64,000 nucleotides of DNA, from positions 124,001 to 188,000 of the forward strand of contig NZ_JPHU01000003.1 in assembly GCF_000733125.1 (NCBI RefSeq), given 5' to 3'. The position numbers and the translations under genes were made by a program. Source of the stretch: Parvularcula oceani (GTDB lineage: Bacteria; Pseudomonadota; Alphaproteobacteria; Caulobacterales; Parvularculaceae). The notes beneath the pieces were generated by a model that saw nothing but the letters and a program-made list of their open reading frames with translations, ran no database searches and had not been told where the DNA came from. Numbering within the stretch: the stretch's first letter is position 1; every line of letters starts with the position of its first letter. This document shows positions 1-14,221 of the stretch, in pieces.

Positions 1-16
1 CACAGGAGAAGCGGGA

Positions 17-466
17 ATGCGTGTTCTGAGTGCTGGGCTGATGGTCCTTCTGGCCGCAGGCTGTGTCTCCACACGGGCCCGGCACGGCTATGTCATTGAG
101 CGGGGCGAAAGCGCGCTCGAGGCGCAGGTCGGGGTCGATACGCGCGAATCCGTTCTCGCCCGCTATGGCGAGCCTTCGGTCCGCCCGGCTCTCTCCGATG
201 ATGTCTGGTATTACATCACCTCGGCCACCAATTCCCGCGCCTTCTACAACACCGAGACGACGCAGCGTCAGGTCGTGGCCTTCGCCTTCGATGACGACGG
301 GCAGGTGACCGGCGTGGAGACCTATGATCTGTCCGATGGGCGGTCGGTGGACCTCGTCGATCGCGAGACGCCGACCCGCGGCAAGGAGCTCAGCTTCCTC
401 GAGCAACTCATCGGCGGCGTCGGCCAGCTTCCCGGCCCGCAGGACGAAGCCGGCCCCCAGCAGTAA
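17..466 (+). CDS. bamE: BamE/SmpA-type outer membrane assembly lipoprotein
   Basis: This 149-residue protein starts with a signal peptide ending in a lipobox (L12-A-A-G-C16), so it should be a lipoprotein. The rest matches the small SmpA/OmlA (BamE) fold, with the family pattern of a helix carrying a GxP-type turn (RYGEPS) followed by W-Y-Y-I and a strand ending in a V-A-F-x-F-D-D-x-G-x-V motif. In the family it stabilises the BamA-BamD complex that inserts beta-barrel proteins, acting on the inner face of the outer membrane. An AGGAGA ribosome site lies just before the ATG. It converges with the DUF2852 gene. BamE assignment is by pattern only; another SmpA-domain lipoprotein is the alternative. 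Confidence 0.85.
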   Translation: MRVLSAGLMVLLAAGCVSTRARHGYVIERGESALEAQVGVDTRESVLARYGEPSVRPALSDDVWYYITSATNSRAFYNTETTQRQVVAFAFDDDGQVTGVETYDLSDGRSVDLVDRETPTRGKELSFLEQLIGGVGQLPGPQDEAGPQQ

Positions 467-513
467 AGCGGATATCGCGGCCCGAACGGCGGCGCATCCC
501 CGGATGCGCCGGA

Positions 514-545
514 GCCGGCGAACGCGGGGGCAACGCGTCGCCGGC
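514..545 (+). terminator. Strong hairpin after bamE, possible terminator
   Basis: GCCGGCGA and its complement enclose a second ACGCG/CGCGT pairing, giving an almost continuous stem followed by TCTCTT. A smaller hairpin (GGCGCATC/GATGCGCC) lies at 491-510. The T-run is weak, so this could also be only a 3' end stabiliser between two convergent genes. Confidence 0.4.
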
Positions 546-597
546 TCTCTTGCCGTCCGGGCCTAGTGGGCAGGGGCCCGGCGGAAAGCGCTTTGGA

Positions 598-1044
598 TCA
601 GGCTTGGGTGTCGTCGCTCTGACCGCGGCGCTTGTTCTGGAACGTCTCGAACTCGTCGCGGTCGCGGGCGCGGCGCAGTTCCTGGACATATTCGTCGAAT
701 TCGCGGCGGGCTTCGTCGAGCTTGCGGCGCTCTTCGTCGAGGCGCTTCAGCTCGTTGTCACGCCACTCGTCGAAGGCGGCATTGCCGGTCGTCCGGTCCG
801 AGGACCATTTGACACCGTCCATCGCGCGGGAGGCGGATTTCTTGGCCCGGCCCCAGTTGGACAGGTCGATGCCCATCTCGCGGCCATAGCTCATATAGAC
901 GATCATCGCGAGGCCGAGCGGCCACAGGCCGACGACGAACATGAACACCATCAGCGCGATGTTCAGCGGCGTCCAGGCAGGTCTGAGTTGGCGCGAAAAC
1001 TCCTGCTCGTCGAAGACTTTCGCTTTGGCTTTTGCGTCGGACAT
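598..1044 (-). CDS. DUF2852 family membrane protein
   Basis: 148 residues. A hydrophobic segment at about residues 25-52 (WTPLNIALMV...MIVYM) is followed by a charged coiled-coil region that contains the DUF2852 signature: N-AAFDEWR-like helix, then a run of L-D-E-E-R-R-K-L repeats and the E-F-x-x-Y-V-x-x-L-R-x-A-R-D-x-x-E-F pattern. The family is found mainly in Alphaproteobacteria and has no established function. The gene stands alone, with bamE converging on one side. Predicted inner-membrane location with a cytoplasmic coiled-coil tail is my inference. Confidence 0.8.
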   Translation of the reverse strand: MSDAKAKAKVFDEQEFSRQLRPAWTPLNIALMVFMFVVGLWPLGLAMIVYMSYGREMGIDLSNWGRAKKSASRAMDGVKWSSDRTTGNAAFDEWRDNELKRLDEERRKLDEARREFDEYVQELRRARDRDEFETFQNKRRGQSDDTQA

Positions 1045-1153
1045 TTGGGCTCCTCCGGGGCTGGAACGAGAGCGCCGAGGGCGGCGCCGTTCTCAAGAGG
1101 TGGCCACCTCCCTGTCCGTTTCAAGAGGTTTCTTCCCGATAATCGATAAAAAA

Positions 1154-1597
1154 TCAGCCGTAGCGGCGCCGCGCCTCGGCCTCGAATGCGCCGACGAGGC
1201 GCATGAACCCCTTTTCCATCAACTGGTTGGCCGCCATCTGCATCAGCCTGTTCCGAAACGAGAAGGTGATGGTGAAGTCGACCACGCATCCCCCTTCGGC
1301 AGGCTCGAAGCGCCAGTCATTGGTCAGGCTCTTCAGGGGTCCGCGAATATAGTTCACGCCGATCGTTTTCGCGTCGCGGTCCAGCGTGACTTCCGAGCGG
1401 AAGCTCTCGCGGAACATCTTGTAGCCGACGCTCATATCGGCCGTCAGCGTGCCCTGCCCGTCCTCGACGTCGCTTCGCAGCACGCGCAGCGCCTCGACCC
1501 AGGGAATGAAGCGCGGATAGCTCTCCACATCCGCGACCAGGTCGAACATCTGCTCGGGGCTATAGGGCAGCGCCCGCCGCTCGTGATGCTGACGCAT
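1154..1597 (-). CDS. Coq10/RatA-type START-domain protein
   Basis: 147 residues from the ATG chosen at MRQHHERRALPYSPEQMFDLV. It is a single polyketide-cyclase/START domain with the family landmarks VADVESYPRFIPWVEA near the N-terminus and a long C-terminal helix (NRLMQMAANQLMEKGFMRLVGAFEA). Family members bind ubiquinone or another hydrophobic ligand; E. coli RatA is often quoted as a toxin but that role should not be transferred here. It starts 7 bases after the lipA stop, so the two are co-transcribed, the usual alphaproteobacterial arrangement. An upstream in-frame start would add 20 low-complexity residues overlapping lipA and is less likely. Confidence 0.85.
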   Translation of the reverse strand: MRQHHERRALPYSPEQMFDLVADVESYPRFIPWVEALRVLRSDVEDGQGTLTADMSVGYKMFRESFRSEVTLDRDAKTIGVNYIRGPLKSLTNDWRFEPAEGGCVVDFTITFSFRNRLMQMAANQLMEKGFMRLVGAFEAEARRRYG

Positions 1598-1604
1598 GAC
1601 CGCC

Positions 1605-2549
1605 TCAGCCGCGGGCGAGCCGCGCCGCCTTGAGCCGGGCGAAGTCCTCGCCCGCATGGTGCGAGGACCGCGTCAGGGGGCTTGCCGAGACCATCAGGAA
1701 GCCCTTGGCCCGGGCCACCGCCTCATAGGACTTGAATTCCTCGGGCGTGACATAGCGCTCGACAGCCGCATGCTTGCGGGTCGGCTGGAGATATTGGCCG
1801 ATGGTCAGGAAATCGATTCCGGCCGAACGCATGTCGTCCATGACCTGCATGACCTCCTCGCGCGTCTCGCCGAGGCCGACCATGATGCCGGACTTGGTGA
1901 AGGCGTCCGGGTCGCGGTCCTTCACCCGCTCCAGAAGGCGCAGGGAGTGGTAATAGCGCGCGCCGGGGCGGATCTTGAGATAGAGCCGCGGCACGGTTTC
2001 GAGATTGTGGTTGAAGACATCCGGCCGCGCGTCGATCACGCTCTGCACCGCCGCTTCGGGCTTGCGCAGGAAGTCCGGCGTCAGGATCTCGACCGTGGTT
2101 CCCGGAGAGGCCTCGCGGATCGCCTCGATCACCTCGACGAAATGCTGCGCGCCGCCATCGTCGAGATCGTCGCGGTCGACCGAGGTGATGACGACGTGGT
2201 TGAGGCCCATCTCGGCCACCGCTCGGGCCACCTTTTGCGGCTCTTCTGGGTCGAGCGCGCCGGGCATGCCCGTGCGCACATTGCAGAAGGCGCAGGCCCG
2301 GGTGCAGGTGTCGCCCAGGATCATCATCGTCGCGTGCTTCTTGTCCCAGCACTCGCCGATATTCGGGCAGGCCGCCTCTTCGCAGACCGTGACCAGCCCC
2401 TTGGAGCGGACGATCTCGCGCGTTTCGCCATAGCCCTTGGTGACCGGCGCCTTGACCCTTATCCATTCGGGCTTGCGCAGGACGGGGCTGTCGGGGCGGC
2501 GCTGCTTCTCGGGGTGCCGGGCAGCCTTGGCGTCGATGAGGGTGACCAT
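1605..2549 (-). CDS. lipA: Lipoyl synthase
   Basis: Radical-SAM enzyme that inserts two sulfurs into octanoyl groups on E2 subunits and GcvH. The 314 residues hold both iron-sulfur sites: the auxiliary cluster cysteines C56, C61 and C67 ([12 protein letters not shown]) and the radical-SAM CxxxCxxC at C82, C86 and C89 (CTRACAFC). The conserved C-terminal serine motif that ligates the auxiliary cluster appears as TRSSHHAG (usually RSSYHA). Length is normal. It is followed by the Coq10-type gene and preceded by a GNAT gene 43 bases away. In many relatives pdh genes lie just upstream; they are missing here. Confidence 0.97.
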   Translation of the reverse strand: MVTLIDAKAARHPEKQRRPDSPVLRKPEWIRVKAPVTKGYGETREIVRSKGLVTVCEEAACPNIGECWDKKHATMMILGDTCTRACAFCNVRTGMPGALDPEEPQKVARAVAEMGLNHVVITSVDRDDLDDGGAQHFVEVIEAIREASPGTTVEILTPDFLRKPEAAVQSVIDARPDVFNHNLETVPRLYLKIRPGARYYHSLRLLERVKDRDPDAFTKSGIMVGLGETREEVMQVMDDMRSAGIDFLTIGQYLQPTRKHAAVERYVTPEEFKSYEAVARAKGFLMVSASPLTRSSHHAGEDFARLKAARLARG

Positions 2550-2592
2550 GGCCGTCAGATAGAGGCTCGGGGCCTGCCTGTCACCTGCCCGC

Positions 2593-2895
2593 TCACGCGG
2601 TCAGAACGTCGCGCCATTGCGGGTGCTTGGCCATCTTGTCCTCGACGAAGGGACAGGCGGGCACGATCTTGAGGTCCCGTTCCTTCGCCAGCGCGTAGAG
2701 GCGCTCGACCAGCGCCGTTCCCACGCCCATTCCGCCCATCGAAGGCGGCACGCCCGTATGATCGGCGATCAGGCGGCCGCCGGGACGCAGGCGATAGGTC
2801 AGCTCGGCCTCGCCCATCTCGCCGCGAGCGACGATCCGGCCGGCCTCGCTTCGCTCCTCAATGCTGTAGTTCAGCGTAGCGGGATCCAGGCCCAT
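2593..2895 (-). CDS. Small GNAT-family N-acetyltransferase (COG2388-like)
   Basis: 100 residues from the ATG at [20 protein letters not shown]. The protein looks like the minimal GNAT group (YjdJ/GTLF3-type): a strand pattern [21 protein letters not shown], an acetyl-CoA loop region [41 protein letters not shown]. The final CPFV...HP motif is typical of this group. Substrate unknown. The start lies 38 bases inside the ftsB gene, so the two are translationally linked. A longer reading would extend further into ftsB and looks like shadow sequence. Confidence 0.75.
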   Translation of the reverse strand: MGLDPATLNYSIEERSEAGRIVARGEMGEAELTYRLRPGGRLIADHTGVPPSMGGMGVGTALVERLYALAKERDLKIVPACPFVEDKMAKHPQWRDVLTA

Positions 2896-3229
2896 GTTCC
2901 GCCTCCAGTCCGGCCAGGCGATCGACGTCGCCCATGCGGACCATGTACTCTTCGGCGGAGACGAGGCCCAGCCTCGCGCGCACACGCTCCTCGAGAAGGT
3001 CGCGGTCGAGCGAGGCGACGAGCAGGCGGTCGGCCCTGTCGGAAAGGCGCGCGGTGCGAAGCTTCGCGGCTTCGAGCGCCTGCGTCTCGACGGCGACCTG
3101 CTCTCGCAGGAGCGCGGCGGCGCGGCGCCCCTCCTCGCCGTTCTGCGTCACCAGCAGGTTGTAGGCGATGCCTACCACGCAGGCCGCCGGCAGAACGATC
3201 TGTGTCAGGAACGCCGTGATCTTGTTCAT
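2858..3229 (-). CDS. ftsB: FtsB/DivIC-family septum formation initiator
   Basis: 123 residues starting at MNKITAFLTQIVLP. There is one N-terminal transmembrane segment (about residues 8-27) followed by a heptad-rich coiled coil (RRAAALLREQVAVETQALEAAK...) and the D-R-D-L-L-E-E-R-V-R-A-R-L-G-L motif typical of DivIC/FtsB proteins. The family forms the FtsQBL complex that relays activation to FtsWI at the septum. It sits downstream of eno, as in most Alphaproteobacteria. FtsQ and FtsL are encoded in the dcw cluster of this same window. Confidence 0.85.
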   Translation of the reverse strand: MNKITAFLTQIVLPAACVVGIAYNLLVTQNGEEGRRAAALLREQVAVETQALEAAKLRTARLSDRADRLLVASLDRDLLEERVRARLGLVSAEEYMVRMGDVDRLAGLEAEHGPGSRYAELQH

Positions 3230-3300
3230 GTCCGCCTCACTCAACGGAGGTGCTTGTGCGCCCTCCGTGGTTAGTGAGTCGTGAATCGAACACTTCAGTT

Positions 3301-3327
3301 TTGCACAAAGCAGCGCCACGCGCTGCT
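3301..3327 (-). terminator. Hairpin after eno, probable weak terminator
   Basis: Read on the minus strand after the eno stop, AGCAGCGC and GCGCTGCT pair across a 3-base loop and are followed by TTTGTGC. The stretch up to the ftsB start (3230-3357) is the only AT-richer DNA nearby and probably also carries an ftsB promoter. Confidence 0.5.
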
Positions 3328-3357
3328 CAGTACAAGAAAGACTTTGTTAAGCCTGTA

Positions 3358-5470
<2,113 letters not shown>

Positions 5471-5499
5471 TCACGCCTCCCGCGCAGGCGCCGGACACG

Positions 5500-5539
5500 A
5501 AAAAAGCCCGGCATCAGGCCAGTTAAGCCTGAACCGGGC
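5500..5539 (-). terminator. Rho-independent terminator of rpmF
   Basis: On the minus strand GCCCGGTTCAGGC (5527-5539) pairs with GCCTGATGCCGGGC (5506-5519) and runs into TTTTTT (5500-5505). This is the clearest intrinsic terminator in the window. Confidence 0.9.
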
Positions 5540-5586
5540 GGATCCGTAAACAGAGCGGGCATGAAGACCCGCCAATGTCGACGCGA

Positions 5587-5769
5587 TCAGTCGTCCTGCG
5601 GCGCGAGCACCTGGCGGCCGTTATAGGTGCCGGACTTCAGGTCGACGTGGTGGTTGCGGCGCAGATTGCCGGACTGCTTGTCCTCGACATAGGACGCAGC
5701 GTCCAGGCGGTCATGGGCACGGCGCATGCCGCGCTTGGACTTGGTGACCTTACTCTTGGGGACTGCCAT
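5587..5769 (-). CDS. rpmF: 50S ribosomal protein L32
   Basis: 60 residues beginning [20 protein letters not shown], the typical bacterial L32 start, and containing the usual [13 protein letters not shown] core. It has no CxxC pair, so it is the zinc-free form. It is a single-gene unit: an intrinsic terminator follows about 50 bases after the stop. An alternative upstream start would add 32 residues lacking homology and is rejected. Confidence 0.97.
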   Translation of the reverse strand: MAVPKSKVTKSKRGMRRAHDRLDAASYVEDKQSGNLRRNHHVDLKSGTYNGRQVLAPQDD

Positions 5770-5968
5770 CGGGGCCTCGTACAGGCTGGAATGTTCACAG
5801 GAACGGAGCCGATACAGGAGGCGGCGGGCCGCCGCAAGACCCAAGGCGCGCATGCGGCAAGGCACGGGATTTGCTGGTTAACGCGAAGCGTCCAATACCG
5901 CGCCTCCCCTTCGCCGGGCCGTAAGCCTGACGCGCTAGGAAGAGCGGGTCATCCAGGAGGGCCTTTTC

Positions 5969-6265
5969 TTGCGCCGCACCTATCCGTTCTATCTCGGCCT
6001 CGCCTGCGGCCTCCTTCTGACGGCCGCGGCCGCGCATGCCGAGCCTCTGCCCGACACCGCCCTCGCCAGCCTCGCCTGGCCGGCTCTCTCCGCGCAGGAG
6101 CGCGCGCTGGTCGAGGTCGTCGCGGCGGAAGCCTATGAGCGGCAGGAGCAGCGCTGGGCGAGGCGCTATGATGCCCTCCCCGAGCCGCAGAAGGTCGCCC
6201 TTCGCGGCCATGCCATGCGGCGCCTGGGCTATGACGCCGAGGCGGCCCGCCGCGGCTGGATCTGA
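5969..6265 (+). CDS. Small secreted protein of unknown function
   Basis: 98 residues, initiated by TTG with a perfect AGGAGG at 5955-5960. A signal peptide (FYLGLACGLLLTAAAAHA) should be cleaved after about residue 24. The mature part is short, helical and rich in Ala, Arg and Glu with two tryptophans and an R-G-H-A-M-R-R-L-G-Y motif near the end. No family recognised. The start and the strong ribosome site make it a credible gene. It converges with pyrG, leaving only four bases between the stops. Confidence 0.65.
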   Translation: MRRTYPFYLGLACGLLLTAAAAHAEPLPDTALASLAWPALSAQERALVEVVAAEAYERQEQRWARRYDALPEPQKVALRGHAMRRLGYDAEAARRGWI

Positions 6266-6269
6266 AAGA

Positions 6270-10014
<3,745 letters not shown>

Positions 10015-10015
<1 letters not shown>

Positions 10016-10794
10016 CAGGATGCCCGCCCTTTTACCTTCACGCCGAAGACCGTCCGGTCCGGCTTGTCCTCGTGCACCAGCGCCGGGCGCAGGACGAGCG
10101 GCGCGGTCACGCTCGGATCGAGCATGACTTCGAAGAGCTCGTCCTTGCCGTCATAGACCGGCCGGTAGCCCATGCGCCGCGCCAGCCGCTCGGCGTTCTC
10201 CGCCAGCTCCCGCGCACCCGCATCCTCGGCATCCCGGCCGACGCTGAGCGCGTCCTGCAGAAGGCCGAGGATATCCTCGTCCGCGCCGAGCGGGCGCTCG
10301 GCCTGCGGCGAAGGCAGTCTGCGCGGCTCGACCATGGCCTGAAGCGCCCTGTCGGCGGCCGAGGCGACGGCTTCGAGCTTGGCCTCGGTGTGGTCGGCCT
10401 TGGGCGCGGGCAGCTTGATCTGGCGCACGCCGCTGCCGCCGAAGGGCATGACGAGCGCGGCCAGCGCCGCGATCCCCGACAGCGCGGCGAGAAGCAGGCT
10501 CGTCTCCGCCATGAGCGGCGCGGTCGCCGCCAGCAAAAGCCCCGCCGACACGCTGGTGATCCGCATCGGCCAGGACACGCTGGCCGGCGGAAGAGGCGGC
10601 CGCGCGGCCGTTTCCGCGCCGAGGGTCAGCGCGCGTTCGGCGATCTGGAAAAGCTCGTGCAGCCGCTCCGCCGCATACTGGTTCTCCCGCGCCTCCGCCG
10701 CCTCGAACAGGACGGCGAGGCGGCGTCCCGCATCGCTGTCTTCCGAAGCGATCTCGGGGTGGGTGTGCAGGACGTCTTCGAGCGGCGTGCGCAT
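10015..10794 (-). CDS. Membrane protein coupled to the Hsp70-like ATPase
   Basis: 259 residues. An acidic, heptad-like helix (about 20-60) precedes two closely spaced hydrophobic segments (about 79-94 and 97-116) and a soluble C-terminal part of about 140 residues with a GRDAEDAGARELAENAERLARRMG helix and a final beta-rich section (LVLRPALVHEDKPDRTVFGVKVKG). I do not recognise a family. The stop overlaps the next start by one base, which argues that both products are needed in similar amounts. A hairpin membrane insertion with both termini in the cytoplasm is inferred. Confidence 0.65.
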
Positions 10795-10872
10795 GGGCGG
10801 GATATCCGAGGCGAAGCTTCCGATATGCGGTGCGTCGGCAGAAACGGCTACCCCGCCCGCAAGCTTCGTGCC

Positions 10873-13149
10873 TCAGCCGCCGAAGCGGCCAGAGCGCGGG
10901 AAGCCCTTGGGCACGAGCTTGCCGACCTGCCCGCGCTTGCCGACCCAGGCCTTCCATTGCGCCTCGGATTGCTGGCGGCCTGCCCGGTCGACCCAGGTCA
11001 GGCCCTCCTTGGCGGTGAAGACCTTGGCATCGGCGAGCCCGCCATCGCCGACCTTCTGGAGCTGCACGCCCTTGCCGCGCGTCATCACCGGCAGCTCGTC
11101 GGCGGGGAAGACGAGGAGCTTCCGGTTCGCGCCCAGCGCCGCGACATAGTCCGCGCGCGTCGGCAGCTTGTCGAGGATCCGGCAGACCTGCGCCTCCGCG
11201 CCCTCGGCGACATTCAGGACCTGCTTGCCCTTGCGGTTCGATGCCACCGCATCCTCTTCGCGCACGATCAGGCCGTGGCCCGCGCTCGAGGCGAGCAGGA
11301 TCATGCGGTCGCCCTTGTAGAGGAAGGCTGCGCTGAGGTCGTGCTCATTGCCAAGATCGATCGTCAGCCGGATCGGCTCGCCATGCCCCCTGCCGCCGGG
11401 CAGGTCGGCGACGCCCAGCGTGTAGAACTTGCCATTGGTGCCGAGCAGCATCAGACGGTCCGTGGTCTGCGCATGCAGCGCGAAGCGGCCCTTGTCGCCT
11501 TCCTTGTACTTGATGCCGGCGAAGTCCTCGACATGCCCCTTGAGGGCACGCGTCCAGCCCTTCTCGGAGATGACGACCGTGACCGGCTCGCGCTCGATCA
11601 TGTCGACCTCGCCGAGGCCCTCCGCCTCGGGCGCGTCCTCGATGGCGGTCCGCCTGCGCCCAAGCGGCGTCGTCTGCGCGAAGCTCTTTCTGGTCTCGCG
11701 CAGCTGCTCGACGATCTTCTCCCACTGCGCCTCGTCGGACTTGAGAAGCGCGCGCAGCGCCTTCTGCTCGGCCTTGAGGTCCTTGTGCTCGCGCTTGAGC
11801 TCCATTTCCTCGAGCTTGCGCAAGCTGCGCAGGCGCATGTTCAGGATCGCCTCGGCCTGCACCTCGGTCAGATCGAAGGTCTTGATGAGCTCCGCCTTCG
11901 GATTGTCCTCGAAGCGGATGATCCGGATCACCTCGTCGAGGTTGAGGAAGGCGATCAGGAAGCCGTCCAGGATCTCGAGGCGCCGCGCGATCTTTTCGAG
12001 GCGGTGGTTCGTGCCCCGGACCAGCACCTCCTTGCGGTGGTCGGCGAAGGCCTGGAGCACTTCGCGCAGGCCCATGACGCGCGGCGTGCCGTCCGCGTCG
12101 AGCACGTTCATGTTGAGCGGCAGGCGGGTTTCGAGATCGGTCAGCTTAAAGACCGTCTCCATCACCACCGCCGCGTCGAGGCTGCCCGAGCGGGGTTCGA
12201 GGACGAGGCGGATGTCCTCCGCGCTCTCGTCGCGCACGTCCGTCAGGATGGGCAGCTTCTTCGAATTGATGAGCTCGGCGATCCGCTCGACCAGCTTCGA
12301 TTTCTGCACCTGATAGGGCACTTCGGTGATGACGATCTGGTAGCGGCCGCGCCCGAGGGTCTCGGTTTCCCATTTCGCCCGCACGCGGAAGCCGCCCCGG
12401 CCCGTCGCATAGGCCTCGACCATCGCATCGAAGCTCTCGACGCAGACACCGCCGGTCGGCAGGTCCGGGCCTTTGACGTATTTGAGCAGCGTCTCGGTCT
12501 TGGCCGCCGGCGTCTTGATCAGGTGCACCATCGCATCGATCAGCTCGGAGACATTGTGCGGCGGGATCGCCGTCGCCATGCCGACCGCGATGCCGTTCGC
12601 GCCGTTCGCCAGGAGGTTCGGGAAGGCCGCGGGCAGGACGACGGGCTCATTGCCCTCTCCGTCATAGGTCTCGCGGAAATCGACCGTGTCCTCGTCGATC
12701 CCGGCGAGCAGGAGCTGCGCGGCGGCCGTCAGGCGGCTTTCCGTGTACCGCATGGCGGCGGCGTTGTCGCCGTCGACATTGCCGAAATTTCCCTGCCCAT
12801 CGATCAGCGGCACACGGACGGAAAAGTCCTGCACCAGGCGGACCATGGCGTCGTAGATCGCCTGGTCGCCATGGGGGTGGAAATTGCCCATCACCTCGCC
12901 GACGACCTTGGCGGACTTCTTGTAGCCGCCCTCGGGCGTCAGGCGCATGTTCCGCATCGCGTAGAGGATGCGGCGATGAACCGGCTTCAGCCCGTCGCGC
13001 ACATCGGGCAGCGCCCGCGCCGTGATGGTCGACAGCGCATAGGCGAGATAGCGCCGCGACAGAGCCTCCGAGATCGGCTCGTCGAAGATGTCCTCGGGCC
13101 GCTCGGGCCTGGGACGAGCGGGAGATTTCGTGGTGGGCTTGCGCGCCAT
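10873..13149 (-). CDS. parC: DNA topoisomerase IV subunit A
   Basis: 758 residues. Conserved AYALSTITARALPDVRDGLKPVHRR, PEGGYKKSAKVVGEVMGNFHPHGDQ and catalytic Tyr135 in AAAMRYTESRL. C-terminal region has the DNA-wrapping propeller. The sequence differs from GyrA in lacking the GyrA box repeat and in the ParC-like tail. The quinolone-critical serine is Q96 here (HPHGDQAIYD), with D100 kept. It decatenates sister chromosomes together with ParE, which is not encoded nearby. kdsA lies upstream on the same strand, 119 bases away. Confidence 0.92.
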   Translation of the reverse strand: MARKPTTKSPARPRPERPEDIFDEPISEALSRRYLAYALSTITARALPDVRDGLKPVHRRILYAMRNMRLTPEGGYKKSAKVVGEVMGNFHPHGDQAIYDAMVRLVQDFSVRVPLIDGQGNFGNVDGDNAAAMRYTESRLTAAAQLLLAGIDEDTVDFRETYDGEGNEPVVLPAAFPNLLANGANGIAVGMATAIPPHNVSELIDAMVHLIKTPAAKTETLLKYVKGPDLPTGGVCVESFDAMVEAYATGRGGFRVRAKWETETLGRGRYQIVITEVPYQVQKSKLVERIAELINSKKLPILTDVRDESAEDIRLVLEPRSGSLDAAVVMETVFKLTDLETRLPLNMNVLDADGTPRVMGLREVLQAFADHRKEVLVRGTNHRLEKIARRLEILDGFLIAFLNLDEVIRIIRFEDNPKAELIKTFDLTEVQAEAILNMRLRSLRKLEEMELKREHKDLKAEQKALRALLKSDEAQWEKIVEQLRETRKSFAQTTPLGRRRTAIEDAPEAEGLGEVDMIEREPVTVVISEKGWTRALKGHVEDFAGIKYKEGDKGRFALHAQTTDRLMLLGTNGKFYTLGVADLPGGRGHGEPIRLTIDLGNEHDLSAAFLYKGDRMILLASSAGHGLIVREEDAVASNRKGKQVLNVAEGAEAQVCRILDKLPTRADYVAALGANRKLLVFPADELPVMTRGKGVQLQKVGDGGLADAKVFTAKEGLTWVDRAGRQQSEAQWKAWVGKRGQVGKLVPKGFPRSGRFGG

Positions 13150-13175
13150 CTATCGGCCTCGTTCGCGTCGGCGGG

Positions 13176-13194
13176 CCGGACCTTCGCGGTCCGG
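13176..13194 (-). other. Inverted repeat between kdsA and parC
   Basis: CCGGACC and GGTCCGG flank a five-base loop in the 119-base gap. No T-run follows. It may be an attenuator or simply a stabilising leader stem of parC. Confidence 0.35.
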
Positions 13195-13268
13195 CGAAGT
13201 GTTCCGGGGGGCGCTCTCCCTAGCCCGGATCAGGCGGCGAAGGAACAGCGAGGGAACGGATTGGCGGC

Positions 13269-14141
13269 TCAGCTTTCGTCGAAGCCGTGAAGGCTCGGCC
13301 GCGCCTTGGCGATGCGGTCGAGCGTGACGAGCTCTTCGAGAAAGCCCTTGAGGAGCTTGAGCGGGATCATGTTCGGCCCGTCGGACGGCGCCTTGTCGGG
13401 GTCGGGATGGGTCTCGGCGAAGACGCCCGCCACGCCCACCGCCACGGCGGCGCGGGCGAGGGTCGGCACCATCTCGCGCTGGCCGCCCGAGCTTGCGCCC
13501 TGCCCGCCCGGCTGCTGCACCGAATGCGTGGCGTCGAAGATGACAGGCGCGCCCGTCTCCTGCGCCATGATGGGCACGCTGCGGAAATCGGTGACCAGCG
13601 TGTTGTAGCCGAAGCTGACGCCGCGCTCGGTGACCAGCACCCGGTCGTTCCCGGCGCCGCGCACCTTGTCGACCACGTTCTTCATGTCCCAGGGCGCGAG
13701 GAACTGGCCCTTCTTGATCTTGATGACCCGCTGGGTCTCGGCCGCCGCGATCAAAAGGTCCGTCTGGCGGCACAGGAAGGCCGGGATCTGTAGGACGTCC
13801 ACCACTTCGGCCACGGGCGCGCATTGGTGCCGCTCGTGGATGTCGGTCAGGACGGGAACGCCCAGGCGCTCCTTCACCTCGGCGAAGACCGGCAGCGCCT
13901 CGGCCATGCCGATGCCGCGCGCGCCTTTCAGGCTCGTCCGGTTCGCCTTGTCGAAGCTCGTCTTGTAGACGAAGCCGATGCCGAGGCCGTCCGTGATCTC
14001 CTTGATCGCGGCCGAGACCTCCAGCGCATGCTCGCGGCTCTCCATGGCGCAGGGGCCGGCGAAGAGCGTGAACGGCGCATCGTTCGCGATCGTCAGATCG
14101 CCGGAAGGCGCTTCGAGGGTGACAGGCCGGCTCTTGGTCAT
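13269..14141 (-). CDS. kdsA: 3-deoxy-8-phosphooctulonate (KDO-8-P) synthase
   Basis: 290 residues from the ATG with GAGGAG about seven bases upstream. Landmarks: [32 protein letters not shown] and [11 protein letters not shown], all typical of KDO-8-P synthase of the E. coli-like type. It condenses arabinose-5-phosphate with phosphoenolpyruvate in the first dedicated step of KDO synthesis for lipopolysaccharide. The divergent neighbour kdsD supplies its substrate, so the two genes share a short 80-base promoter region. Confidence 0.97.
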   Translation of the reverse strand: MTKSRPVTLEAPSGDLTIANDAPFTLFAGPCAMESREHALEVSAAIKEITDGLGIGFVYKTSFDKANRTSLKGARGIGMAEALPVFAEVKERLGVPVLTDIHERHQCAPVAEVVDVLQIPAFLCRQTDLLIAAAETQRVIKIKKGQFLAPWDMKNVVDKVRGAGNDRVLVTERGVSFGYNTLVTDFRSVPIMAQETGAPVIFDATHSVQQPGGQGASSGGQREMVPTLARAAVAVGVAGVFAETHPDPDKAPSDGPNMIPLKLLKGFLEELVTLDRIAKARPSLHGFDES

Positions 14142-14221
14142 GACGCAACTCCTCACGGACGCTTGAACCCTCGCGCCCCCGGCCGGTACATGGCGGCAGG
14201 GCCGAAAGGGAACAAGACTCT

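Noticed and set aside
1154-1657. Toxin of a RatA toxin-antitoxin system
   Set aside because: Domain is a Coq10-type START protein in a lipA operon with no antitoxin gene; a lipid-binding role is more likely.
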